Assembly (NCBI GenBank): GCA_023053575.1
Contig: JAKZAP010000016.1
Coordinates: 16,324,030 to 16,388,029 of the forward strand
DNA: 64,000 nucleotides
DNA from: Branchinecta lynchi
Taxonomy: Eukaryota; Arthropoda; Branchiopoda; Anostraca; Branchinectidae
Direction: 5' to 3'
Shown here: positions 52,410 through 62,506 of the stretch, piece after piece
How the letters are laid out: each line of letters starts with the position of its first letter
Numbering within the stretch: the stretch's first letter is position 1
The notes under the pieces: generated by a model
Seen by the model: only the letters and a program-made list of their open reading frames with translations
Databases searched by the model: none
What the model was told of the DNA's origin: nothing
Position numbers and translations under genes: made by a program

Positions 52410-53200
52410 ACCCTGTCCCTTTCCCCCATACTGTATTCCCCTAATCAATGAACCTTGCCCGCCCTCTGACGCCGAAAATTCCACATTCCAAATTTGATAC
52501 GTGCCCCAAAAAAGGCGCCTTTCGAGGGGCTCCAATATTTTCCACACGTATCCTTTTCCCTCGTCGAGGCCCGCAACAATAAGACAATCTGACGGGAGGT
52601 AACTTACGCAAAGGTTCTGGCCTCAATCACAAATCAATAAATCTATTTTACACCAACTACTTCATGGCTGATCTTCACATTTTCTTTTCCCCGTACTTTA
52701 TCCCTTAAATCAATAAACCTTGCCCGCCATCTGACGCCGAAAAATTTAACATTCCAAATTGAAACGTGCTCCAAAATGGCGCCTTTCAAAGACTTCAATA
52801 TTCTTCACACGTATCCTTTTCCATCGTCAAGGCCCGCAACAATTAAAACAAACTTGACGGGAGGAAACTTACGCAAAGGTTCTGGCCTCAATCACAAATC
52901 AATAATCTTATTTTACGCCAACTGCTTCGTGGCTAATCTTCACATTTTTTATTTAGCCTATCATTTTCCCCCATACTGTACCCCTTAAATCAATAACCTT
53001 ATTCGCCATCTGGCGTCAAAAAATTTAACATTCCAAATTGATGCGTGCTCCAAAATGGCGCCTTTAAAAGGACTTCAATATTCTTCACACGTATCCTTTT
53101 CCATCGCCAAGGCCCACAGCAATTAAAACAAATTTTACGGGAGGGAACTTTCGCAAAGGTTCTGGCCTCGATCACAAACCAATAAATCTCATTTCAAGCC
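52410..53200 (-). repeat. Tandem repeats in the 5' leader of the Ngaro-like element
   Basis: About three units of 265-280 bp; GGTTCTGGCCTC starts at 52613, 52878 and 53158. Each holds ACGCAAAGG, CACACGTATCCTTTTCC and CAAATCAATAA. Shorter echoes of TTACGCAAAG continue to about 53330. They lie between A1 and the first ORF and may be promoter or packaging-related, by analogy with other retroelement leaders. Confidence 0.7.
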
Positions 53201-53545
53201 AACTGTTCTTACGCAAAGAACTACCACACTCTTACGCAAAGCAACTGGCCTCGAACACGAGTCAATAAATCTTATCTTATGCCCACTGTTCTTACGCAAA
53301 GAACGACAACAATCTTACGCAAAGATTTTGGCCTCCAGTTTTTCAAATCAACAATCTTATCTTAGCAAAATTTGGGCCTCAGCCCTCTTAACCCAATTCC
53401 ATCAATAAATCTCTTCTTACCAGCGATATAATATAACTTTTTCTTTACCTTGGCGGGGGTATTATCCTGATAACTGGACTTCTTGATAGCTAGTCGCTTA
53501 CTCGCTTCACTGTCGCAACGCTGAAATGACATAAGTCTTTCCTTC

Positions 53546-53601
53546 GCGGTTACTAAAATACAACTGACGGCCGAAAGAGCCACCGTGCGCGCGTCGGATA
53601 G
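53546..53601 (-). repeat. Split direct repeat A1 (left terminus of the YR element)
   Basis: 56 bp, ends ...GCGTCGGATAG at the host border; outside, CTTGACATCC resumes the R-repeat. Confidence 0.9.
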
Positions 53602-53765
53602 CTTGACATCCAACAATGGTCTGCAAGCCAGTCCGACCCTCTAAACCGCTTTTCCATTAGCAAGGTAATAACAAATGGAATAAACCAAATCTTAGCAGCC
53701 TAAAACCACTTTGTCACGTTTCATTAAAAACGGCATATCCTCGATCAGATGACAAATTCTATATC
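53602..53765 (-). repeat. R-repeat, copy 4, right half
   Basis: Continues the repeat interrupted at 46642: CTTGACATCC... CAGTCCGACCCTCTAAACC matches 25091 onward. Confidence 0.8.
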
Positions 53766-53769
53766 TTTA

Positions 53770-56340
53770 ACAATTTGCCGCATTCTGAAGCAAGTAGAAT
53801 GACGGAACTACGGTACAATTTTGTTCAGAACGTAATAATTATGATAATTGTATGCGGCAGAGGGGGAGTTTGACAATTTAGTTTTCGAATTTCTTAATTT
53901 GTATCTGTATTTTTCGTCTTGCAACCAAAACCAATAAATTAAACAATCTAGAACAGTTCAAAATAATTGTTTTAATGAACACAATTTCAATAAACTGGAT
54001 TCATTCTTGTTCATGCTCGCCACTTCGAAAGAGCTGTTTTTAAATGTGTATTACACAACTTCTACTTCATTACTACCGACGTAAATATCAAGTTTAGAAT
54101 TTCAGAACTTGGAATTGGAAACAAAACCATTGTTTCCAATCGAAAACAACTGGAAATCATTGGTGTAAGTTGTTTAAATGTACGCGAACACAAACAAAAT
54201 AATAATTGCAAATGGATACAATTATTTCCATTTTCTTTCCTTTTTTTTCAGATTAAATGATTCATTAAGAATCTTCTAGATTTCTTATACAATTCTTTTT
54301 ATGAAACAAGATGAATTGTTTAACAAAAAAAAAGTAAAAAAAAGAGAAAGAACAAGCTGATTCAATGATTGAAACTTGTAAGCAGTTCTAAATAGCAACT
54401 GGAAACAACCGTATCCCATTGTAATTTTACACCTAACGTTGGTTCCATATACACAATCAGAACAAATGTTTCCGATCGAAAACAACTGAAAACGATAGGA
54501 AATGATTGTTTAAATAGACTTGAAAATAGAAACATCGGCAAACCCATTTCTCGTTCTATTTATGGTACCGACGAAAGCTTTGCCGATGATCTGGAAACTT
54601 TGTCGGCAAACCAAAATCCTTCGTTTCATGCTGTCACCGGAAAGAATCCTTGTTGGGAATTCGGAAGTACCGGCGAACCATGTTTTTTTTCTGCTAGGCT
54701 GCCTCAAAAGTCTTGTTCAAATATCAAGCCCATGATAGGGAAAGTCTGTTTCAGCCAATCGAAATCTTCATTTCGTCTGTTTTTCACTTTCTTTCACACT
54801 GACCGTGAAAAGTTTTGTTGGTAAACCGGAAATCGTTTTCGGAAAATCTTGTCGGTAACTGTGAAACAAAATGTTTGTCTGACTGACGTTTGAAGTTGGA
54901 ACTGGGAAAGTCCCGTCAGCAACTCTAGAAATATTCTTATTTTGGAACAAGTACTGACGATTACTTTTGTAAATATGTTTCCCTTGTTCTTGGTTCTTGA
55001 ATCATTTTGTCCACGCTTGGTGTCTAGATGATTCAGAAAGTTTCTTGGATCCTCTCCCCACACACAACCCGCTAATATACCCAGAAGAGGTTTATTCTAG
55101 AAAACTGATTGCATGGTATGTTCCTGATTCCATGTTTTAACTATTTACGTCAGGGAGTAAACGAGAAATTCAGACAAATTTATGTTGATGTAGTACAATT
55201 TGCAATTGCAACAGTTCTTTGGTGCTCTCGTCGGGCATCTCGGCAACAGCCTTTCTTTTCTGTGAATTGTCGGGTCTTGTCCGGAAAATCTGAACTTGCC
55301 TCCTCACAAAATGGGTTAGTTACTCCACTGTATATCACCCAGGGTACGACTTGACATCACTTGGTTCTGATTCATCCGGCCTGGGGATCCAAAAGTGTCA
55401 GTGGGGAAACCACTTTGAGGGAACCACACGAACAGTTACTCCGTCCTTTTGTCCATCTGTCCGTCTGCCCATCTGACTTTCTTATAGCACGACGACACTT
55501 GAAAGGATTGAGACAATTTCTTCGAGTTTGTTGCGATAAGTTCTTTGTTTAAAATAAGTAGGTAGAGCAAGCAACGGTAGTGAAAAAAACTATAAGGTAA
55601 TAACTTTACTTGAGTAAGCTCCATTATGGTAACGATCACGGTCGCTCGTTTGCTCCGTGACCTCCTTGTGGCTGAAGGTCAAATTTGTAGATGGATCATG
55701 TGGTCCAATATTTAGTGTTCGAGGAGAGGTTTCAAACGAAGGGTCGAACAGAAAAATTTGAAGCTAACAAGGCAGTCGAGTTTCGATTAAGAATGTTATT
55801 ATTGTTAGTATTAAATCCATATTTGAATTTGATTCGATCGCGGCTGAACTTCGTTTTTGGAGTCAGTTAGTTTGGCAAAATGGGAATTGAACTCTCAGTC
55901 GAATTATATTGCTTTTAATTGCTCATTAGAGAATGTGTTAAACACTATGTTTAAATTATTTTCACGGTTATTTTGGGGTAAGACATAGCATTTCCGGCGG
56001 TATACCGATCAAAGTTTTTTATTAGACCTGTATAATTGGCACGTCTGTCGCAAAAAGAAGAATATACCATTTGTTCAGCAAGACTTCTAATTTCTTACTG
56101 CCTGCTGGGATCTTAAATTCTAATTGCTTTTTAGAATTGCTTCTCCTACTTTATCCTGTTGTTTGAAAACATAATTTCTACGTGTGCAAAAATGTCAAAA
56201 ATCTATCACCTCTTGGTCTACTTTCCTTGTCGAGATTCTTATTTTTGAATTTGGTGCAGTACGGGTTACTTTCAAAATTTTTGCCACAGATGGAACAGGC
56301 CTGCCACTTCCAGTAGAGTTATGTTTACGTGCTATACAGT
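53770..56340. other. A/T-rich non-coding stretch
   Basis: Words GGAAACAA/TTTCCGATCGAAAACAACTG recur at about 54110-54170 and 54460-54500, suggesting an old local duplication. Open frames of 60-90 codons carry no recognisable motif. Nothing else seen. Confidence 0.45.
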
Positions 56341-56345
56341 AATAC

Positions 56346-56530
56346 AGCCAGGCCCGTATCCAGGAATTTATTTCGGGGGGGGGGGGGGGTTGCCTGCTGG
56401 TCGGACAAAAAAGTACAAAAAACACAAAGGTCAGAGGGAAAAGCCTATAAAAATTACTATTTTTGTACGTTTCGGGGGGGGGGGGGTTGTTTAACCCCCT
56501 AACTCCCCCCCCCCCCGGATACGGCCTTGA
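56346..56530. mobile_element. Foldback element of the CCGTATCCAGG / poly-G family, copy 2
   Basis: Starts GGCCCGTATCCAGGAATTTA plus a G run (56376-56390), has a second G run (56475-56486), and ends in C runs plus GGATACGGCCTTG. Ends are inverted. About 185 bp; same family as 14641-14958. Confidence 0.72.
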
Positions 56531-56728
56531 ATACAGCTATACAATAAGATCCAAACCAGGCATTTATTTTTACTGGAAAGTACCTGCCAAAAACATTTTT
56601 TCCATTCATGTTTTCATCATAGCTTCACCTTTTCTTTTACTTTCTGATGCTCGTTATTTTCCTCAAAGTGTCTGCCAGGATAACCCTGAAATAGTGGTTA
56701 TTTTCTGATATATTTGTAAAGAACATTA

Positions 56729-57013
56729 GTTGCGTTCTTGATCAAAGTTTTGGTCGCCGTTAGCGTAGCCGGTTGCTTAATTTCCGTTTTCAAACGCCGT
56801 CGAAGTTCACCGTTTGCTTAATTAGTGTTTAGACGACTCCGGCGATCCTTGACAGGTCGACGTTTCTTCAACGACTCAAGCACACTCCGAGCTTGCTAGC
56901 TGACGAAGTTCGACTGTCAGAGATTGAAGGACAAAGGAACTGTGACCGGCGACCAAAAACGGTATTTATACAAAGACCTTTGAGATTGAAGGTAACTTCG
57001 ACGAAAACGCAAC
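56729..57013. mobile_element. MITE of the GTTGCG family, copy with TA duplication
   Basis: 285 bp from GTTGCGTTCTTGATCAAAG to CGAAAACGCAAC, with TA on both sides (56727-56728, 57014-57015). Inner part is palindromic and shares GTAGCCGGTTGCTTAATTTC with 22250-22502 in reverse. Confidence 0.78.
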
Positions 57014-57192
57014 TATTAACTGTTTTATAACGAGTAACGAATCCAGGTAGTGAAACAGTTGGAGAACTGTTCAAATAAGCATACCTCTATTATCCTGGTG
57101 TGCATCTTACCTCTTTCGAGGCGTTTCATTAAGAGAATTAAGATGGAAGTGGGTTCGTTCTGCATAGCCAACCCGTAGAGACGTTTTAGATA

Positions 57193-57510
57193 GAAGATAG
57201 ATATTTATTACCACTTCTTATTTCGTCATACGGACCTGGAGGTCCCGACAGTCCCAGAAGGCAAGAATACAGGAAAAGAAATAAGAACAACCAAATGACA
57301 CCCCGGGCTAGATCATGTCCAGAGATTTAATCTAGGGATTTGAAAATATGCAGGATGAATCTCCATGGAAACATCGTAAAACGAAACCCCTCTGATACGT
57401 CTATCGAAAGAAATAGTACGGTGGATGGGACTACTCAATGCGTTCAAATAACATCGATAGACCGTTTGCAATCTAGGCTGGACTGTAAAACCTGAGACCG
57501 AGACAGAAAT
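57193..57510 (-). mobile_element. Possible LINE 3'-end fragment
   Basis: Plus strand begins with AGATAGA repeats then ATATTTATTACCACTT, the same layout (microsatellite tail, then TTTATTACCC-like start) as the LINE ends at 8103 and 62507. The minus-strand frame 57313-57513 includes KPRLQTVYRCYLNALSSPIH, plausible for an RT C-terminus but degraded. Confidence 0.45.
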
Positions 57511-57578
57511 CAATAACTTAACATGTTAAGTTAAGGGGTTGACAGGTTTAGTTGCAAAATACAGATAGTGACCAGAAG

Positions 57579-58174
57579 CAGAGATGGGCGAATCCATCCA
57601 TGAAATTATTTCAATCGAATCCAGAGCTAGGTAGCTACGAATCCGATTCAGAATCCACCATTTCATGCTGAGGATTCGAATCCAGATTTGAATCCGACCT
57701 TAACAAAAATCAAATCATGTACATAGGCTGTAGTTTAAAAATTAGAAGTGGACAATTACAATTAGCTTCCGGACTGGAATTCCTGCCCGAATTTGGGGCA
57801 CCATCATCACTTCCATGTGGAAAAGCTGAGATTGTTTCAACTTGTTGATGAAATGCAGGAAATCCAGTCGGGAAATTTTGATTGTCTGTTCGCACTTTAA
57901 GACAAATGAGACTGTCGTTTCCGGGTTTTCATGTGGGGTTATCATACCAAGGGTTTCCTTTCGGCAATCAGGAACGAATTTGAGGCTCGTTTAAGCACAG
58001 TGTGTGAAAATCGGGGAATGGAAACTGGAAGAATTAGAAACTGGAGCGGAATCGTAAGACTCAGGATTGGAATCCGAATCCAACTATAGCCCAAGAAGCA
58101 GAAGATTCGAATCCGGCCAAAAGGACAAATCCTGGATTCGAATCTGAAACCGGATTGGAGTTCACCAATCTCTG
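57579..58174. mobile_element. Non-autonomous hAT-like element
   Basis: 596 bp between CAGAGATGGGCGAATCC and GGAGTTCACCAATCTCTG, imperfect inverted ends of the CAGAGATGGG type known from hAT transposons. Flanking octamers ACCAGAAG (57571-57578) and ACCAACAG (58175-58182) agree at six of eight. The interior is rich in GATTCGAATCC words. No transposase. Confidence 0.65.
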
Positions 58175-58929
58175 ACCAACAGAAGGATTAGGCAGTCCAA
58201 TAAGGTTTCCCATTGTAAATACCATTTAGGTCAGGTATTAGGATGACTCTAGAACAGGTGGAAGACCAAAAAAATAAGCGAATAGTTCCGATGACAACCC
58301 AGGATTAAAAGATACATTATTTTTGCCGTATACTATTTTTGCCTATTTTTGCCGTATTCCGTAGATTGTTTTAACAAATTTTGAAAGTAATCATAAAACC
58401 AGTCAACAGATTTCAGGGAGTCTCCTCTGTCTTTGAAAGGAAAATAGATTGAAGGGGGGATATCCATCGCCATTCCCAAAAGCAATACGGTTCCTGCCAC
58501 CGTGGTGAAAAAGGGCCAGAAAGATATACCCTACAGAATAATCCTACCGAAACTTTCGTCGTGTTCATTAGGAAACGCAAAAGTTTATAGGCATTCGTTT
58601 CTTCTATTTTACCCAAGCAGTACTGCGGTTGTAATGGCAAATCGATGAGACACACTCTGAGGTCGAACAGGTGGTTTAAGCTGGAAAAAAATGGAAATTC
58701 TTCGTTGGTTAATCTGAGAAATTAATTCTCTCGAGGGTTTCAGATTCCTAACCAGCCCAATCTTTAAGACCTGCCCAATCCTTAAGAATGGTGAAGGTCA
58801 GCTTGTGAGACCACAAATTGGTCTTAGACCTAAAATACATGAAACAACAAGTACTGGCGTATAATCTTTTCCTTCGAAACATATAATTCAGGTAATGTAT
58901 AATTACAAGTGTGAAAGGGTTCATTCTAA

Positions 58930-59094
58930 CTACGTCAGATGATTGTTAATCCAGTCAAAGTAAGCTGATACACGAATGTATATCCCGGGCACGTCAGCAT
59001 TACCACACTTTGAAGGTCCTCCTGGAACTATTCCAATTAAATAGTGCCTGTCCGTTCGGGTATCAACAAGAATCAGAGGTCCGCCGGAATCTCC
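58930..59094 (-). CDS. Serine protease locus 3, terminal exon with catalytic serine
   Basis: 165-bp exon: acceptor CTTGCAG, then GDSGGPL with the catalytic serine, a strand IGIVPGG, a cysteine in PSKCGN, and the C-terminal helix region IYIRVSAYFDWI, closing with TAG at 58932-58930. It starts in phase 0, exactly as the donor of locus 1's last visible exon requires. Upstream exons should lie above 59100 but none was recognised before the window ends. Confidence 0.9.
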   Translation of the reverse strand, partial: GDSGGPLILVDTRTDRHYLIGIVPGGPSKCGNADVPGIYIRVSAYFDWINNHLT

Positions 59095-59644
59095 CTGCAA
59101 TAAAAATAATAAACAGTAATCGTAAATTCCGAATCTTCAAATTGCAACAAGTCTTCCAGATCTCAGGAGCTGTCGGCTCTACCAAAAGCTTCAACTGGCT
59201 CTTTGCTTTACCGGCACGTTGTTTGACTGCGAATAGTTCTTATCTTCTTTGGTGGAGGGAGCCAAAGGGCTGGGACGGACTTTCCTGATTTACAGAAGTA
59301 AAATACGAGACCCACCACTGGTCTTGCGTGATTTCTCCGTTTGATTTGATTGCCAATTTAACGGTAGGCTATACCTCTCATATCATCGTCATACTTACAG
59401 TGAGAAAGTTCGATATTTTAGGAATATGAGAGTTAAGGATTATTATAATTTTTCTACTTGGGTGCAACTTTGTAGTTGCAGTCAGTTGCGTAATCAGTCG
59501 AAGCCGCTGCATGAAAACGAAGTCAAACATAAATTTACCTACAAACTCAAAGGTCTCTTTCAATGCTGTTTTTTTGTCACCGGTCATAGTTTCTTTGTCC
59601 TGCAGATTGTAGTTGGGTTTCTGATCGGAATTGTTCTGCTTTTG

Positions 59645-60020
59645 GCGTAGCCGGTTGCTTAATTTCCATTTTGAAACGCAGCTGAAGTTCACCTTTTGTT
59701 TCATCAGCGTTTTTACGACTTGGCAAATTCGAACTTGCTAGCTCACGAATGTTCGTGGTTGGAGTTTAAAGGACAAAGATACTGTGACCGGTGACCAAAA
59801 ACGGTATTTAAAAAGAGACCTTCTAGTTTGAAGGTAACTCCAGACTTTGATCAAAAACACAGCTTCTAGACGTCGAACTCTGTGAGCTAGCAAGCTAGAA
59901 ACTTGCTTGAAACGTTGAAGAAACCGAGATCAGGCAAGAATCGCCGGAGTCTTATAAACACTAATTAAGCAAACAGTGAAATTCTGCGGCATGTGAGGAA
60001 ATCAAGCAACCGGCTAGGCC
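59645..60020. mobile_element. Palindromic relative of the GTTGCG MITE family
   Basis: Begins GGCGTAGCCGGTTGCTTAAT and ends in its inverted form near AAGCAACCGGCTAGGCC. It shares GACCGG(T/C)GACCAAAAACGG with 56945-56965. The GTTGCG ends themselves are not seen, so termini are approximate. Confidence 0.55.
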
Positions 60021-60103
60021 AGTTGTCAGGGGTCTATATTCATAAATTTCATATCTTGGAACAAGAATGGTGTGGGTGGTTATCGTGGTATAACCTGGGT
60101 ATC

Positions 60104-60555
60104 TGTGACGACCCAGGGTCACTAAGTAAGGTAACACCACTGGACGTCACTGTGTGGTCTCTAGCCTAGCTGGCGTACTAGACGCCGTCCCGTTAGAGAC
60201 TTCAAAATAACATAGGCTAAGCCTATATACCTCACAAAGTAAGGGGTAAAGAAAGAATACCTTTCATTCGTTCTAATCAATCACACAAATATATTACTCC
60301 TCAGGTACTTTACACTCACTTAATAATATCTCTCTCAAAAGACCGATGTTACAGTCTCTTTAACATAAACAATCTATTATTTAGAATAAGTATTATCTGG
60401 TTAACTTTTCTAACAAAATTTAATTTCCTTATTTTTATGCATAATTTAATTATTGTTTAAAGTTAACCGTTAATAGTTATCCTTTATTTTTCACAGTTTC
60501 CACTATCTTGAGAATACAGTCACGGTTTGTGATACTTATCAATAAATCCGTGACA
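60104..60555 (+). mobile_element. Solo LTR with TATC target duplication
   Basis: 452 bp starting TGTGACGACC and ending CCGTGACA (TG...CA), directly flanked by TATC on both sides (60100-60103 and 60556-60559). A TATATAC box-like sequence lies about 120 bp in. Orientation is chosen from this box. Most simply a solo LTR left by recombination; the parent family is not known. Confidence 0.6.
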
Positions 60556-60851
60556 TATCTTCACCGTAAAAGAGGCGACTGCCTTATTTTCACTTTACAC
60601 ACTTTGACTCAACACTTATGACCCAAAGTCTGTCCTTTTCTCCAAATAACATTTGACACTGCACATTAACGATTCATTTTACTAATATTCACTGAATAAA
60701 ATTTCTTGAAGCTTTCAGTTGAGTTTGCGTGTTCTGGCCAGGTATTTTCTGTGGGCCCTCTTTTGCTTCTTCTGGCCGCAGGGGAGTTTGTCCCCTTCTT
60801 CTCTCAGCCCAAGAACGAATCATAAATCTCTGACGAGTCCGACCAATGGAG

Positions 60852-61928
60852 CTAGTTCCATAGCCTCGTGTCTGCCAACACGACTGAAGAGTCTATCGGC
60901 CACCAGGGTATCGGCGGAAGGTTTGAGTGAAATTGGCTACTGCCAGCAACAGTGCGCAATGTCCATGGCCCAGGCGATTCGCTTGGCGACCTGCTCCGGG
61001 TCCAGGGTGGACTTGAGCACGGAGGATAAAGTCCTTGGTACCTCCAGTGCCTTGGCGGTTTGTTGCCGCCTCCCTCTCTCGCTCTCCGATTCTCAGACCA
61101 TTCGCATCTATGTTTCAGCATCGTATCACAAACCGGACTAGACCCGGCCTCGCTGGGATCCAACGACTCCATCTCGACAGACGGGGAAATTTTGGGCAGA
61201 TTCATCATGTCATCGGTGTCGTGTGACAATCCAGGGTCACCGAAGACGGTAACGCCTTCAACACACTTTTGAAGTTGATTATCCACCGTCAAGTGGATTG
61301 ATCGACACCTCGAGTCGAGCACCGACACGTTGACGCTAGGATCAACCTCTCCCGACCAAGCTTCTTTGCACAAATCAAAAGGTCCTCTAGGGTTCCGTTC
61401 AAGCGAAAGTTCAAAAGGGAAATAGCCCATTGACTCCCAAGGTGTTTTGCGGTTTGCAAAATTAGTGTACTGGGAGTCTGGCTCACTGGCCTTGTTGCAA
61501 TAACTGTCCAGTATCGCATCTTCCAGTTCTAGTCTTGAGCAAAAGTCCGCATAAATAGTTTCTATATCCACCGCAGGCAATGCATTTGCGGCCATGAAAC
61601 CTCTTTTAGCAGCTCTGCGATCCCGGCGAGACTTCCTCATCTTACAGCTGCTAGCAAACAAGCTGTCATCCATATCCATGAATTCGTCAAGCCAAGGCTG
61701 GGTCGATAAAATCTTGTCAATTCCGGACACCATGTCGCTTGACCTATTGCCTTTTATGCACACTGAATTCATGAAGTGGTCGAAAAATCTGTTATCTGTT
61801 CCTAAAACATCGTCCTCTGGAAGGTTTCCAACAACCGCAAACTGGTTCCATATTATCGCTAGAAGCAAGTGGTCGTTTTTTTCTTTATTAAGCCTTTTAG
61901 CTTCAAGAAGTTCTGCTTCGAACTTCAA
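60852..61928 (-). CDS. Gag-like or hypothetical protein, probable retroelement relic
   Basis: Predicted 358 residues read from 61928, preceded in the same frame by charged coiled-coil sequence (61930-62120) with one stop near 61978. It has a KMRKSRRDRRAAKRG basic patch (about 96-110), acidic segments, and no knuckle or enzyme motif. The C-terminal 90 residues are Pro/Ser/Arg-rich. An LTR-element gag or a host gene exon are both possible; I do not recognise the family. Confidence 0.35.
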   Translation of the reverse strand: MKFEAELLEAKRLNKEKNDHLLLAIIWNQFAVVGNLPEDDVLGTDNRFFDHFMNSVCIKGNRSSDMVSGIDKILSTQPWLDEFMDMDDSLFASSCKMRKSRRDRRAAKRGFMAANALPAVDIETIYADFCSRLELEDAILDSYCNKASEPDSQYTNFANRKTPWESMGYFPFELSLERNPRGPFDLCKEAWSGEVDPSVNVSVLDSRCRSIHLTVDNQLQKCVEGVTVFGDPGLSHDTDDMMNLPKISPSVEMESLDPSEAGSSPVCDTMLKHRCEWSENRRAREGGGNKPPRHWRYQGLYPPCSSPPWTRSRSPSESPGPWTLRTVAGSSQFHSNLPPIPWWPIDSSVVLADTRLWN

Positions 61929-62506
61929 GTTTTGCTTTTCACGAGCGACTCTCTCAGCCTTCCAGAGTTCTATTTTCTATTGTCGAAGTTTGGATTCGTG
62001 CTCTTTTTCAGCCTGTCGCGATTGTTCACGTTGGGCACGTTGCTGCTCAAGAGCGAGCAATTGTTTTACCAGGTCCTCCATAGCAAGTGCTTCGCTTTGT
62101 TGCCTGTTTAAAACCATACGTTATGATAACTTGTGGATCTTGCTCAAGTTAACAAGGCAATATCAAGAATAGCCAGTAACTTTGTCGCTACTAAAAATCC
62201 AGGTGACAATTTGCACAGCGAACTTCCAGGAGAAGTATTTCCACACAAAGCAGAACGTTAAGATCTACCAGGGGATACTCAATCCAGGCAAGAATCGTTT
62301 GGGCACACTGAGATTAGCGCGACAAGTTAACTCGGACACATGAAGAGCGTCAGCCTTACGCTGCCTATACCTGTCCGGTTTCTTTGTTTGTAAACTTCGT
62401 CGGCGAAGCGAAGCTTCAGCACGGCAAACAATTATCCCGATGGGTGTAGCATCAATCGAGGATTTTGTAAAGGTCACTATTTCTAGTAACACTAGTTAGT
62501 TACTCA

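Larger units (their letters stand above)
46643..53601 (-). mobile_element. Complete Ngaro/PAT-like tyrosine-recombinase retrotransposon
   Basis: 6959 bp, coding on the minus strand in the order gag (two ORFs), RT-RNase H, tyrosine recombinase. Ends are split direct repeats: A1 at 53546-53601, then after the ORFs B1 (46911-46972) directly joined to A2 (46855-46910), and B2 (46643-46704). This A1-ORFs-B1A2B2 plan is the established signature of PAT/Ngaro elements, which move through a circular intermediate without a DDE integrase or target duplication. A copies differ at 2 of 56 bp and B copies are identical over 62 bp, so the insertion looks young. Long frames are intact. Confidence 0.92.
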
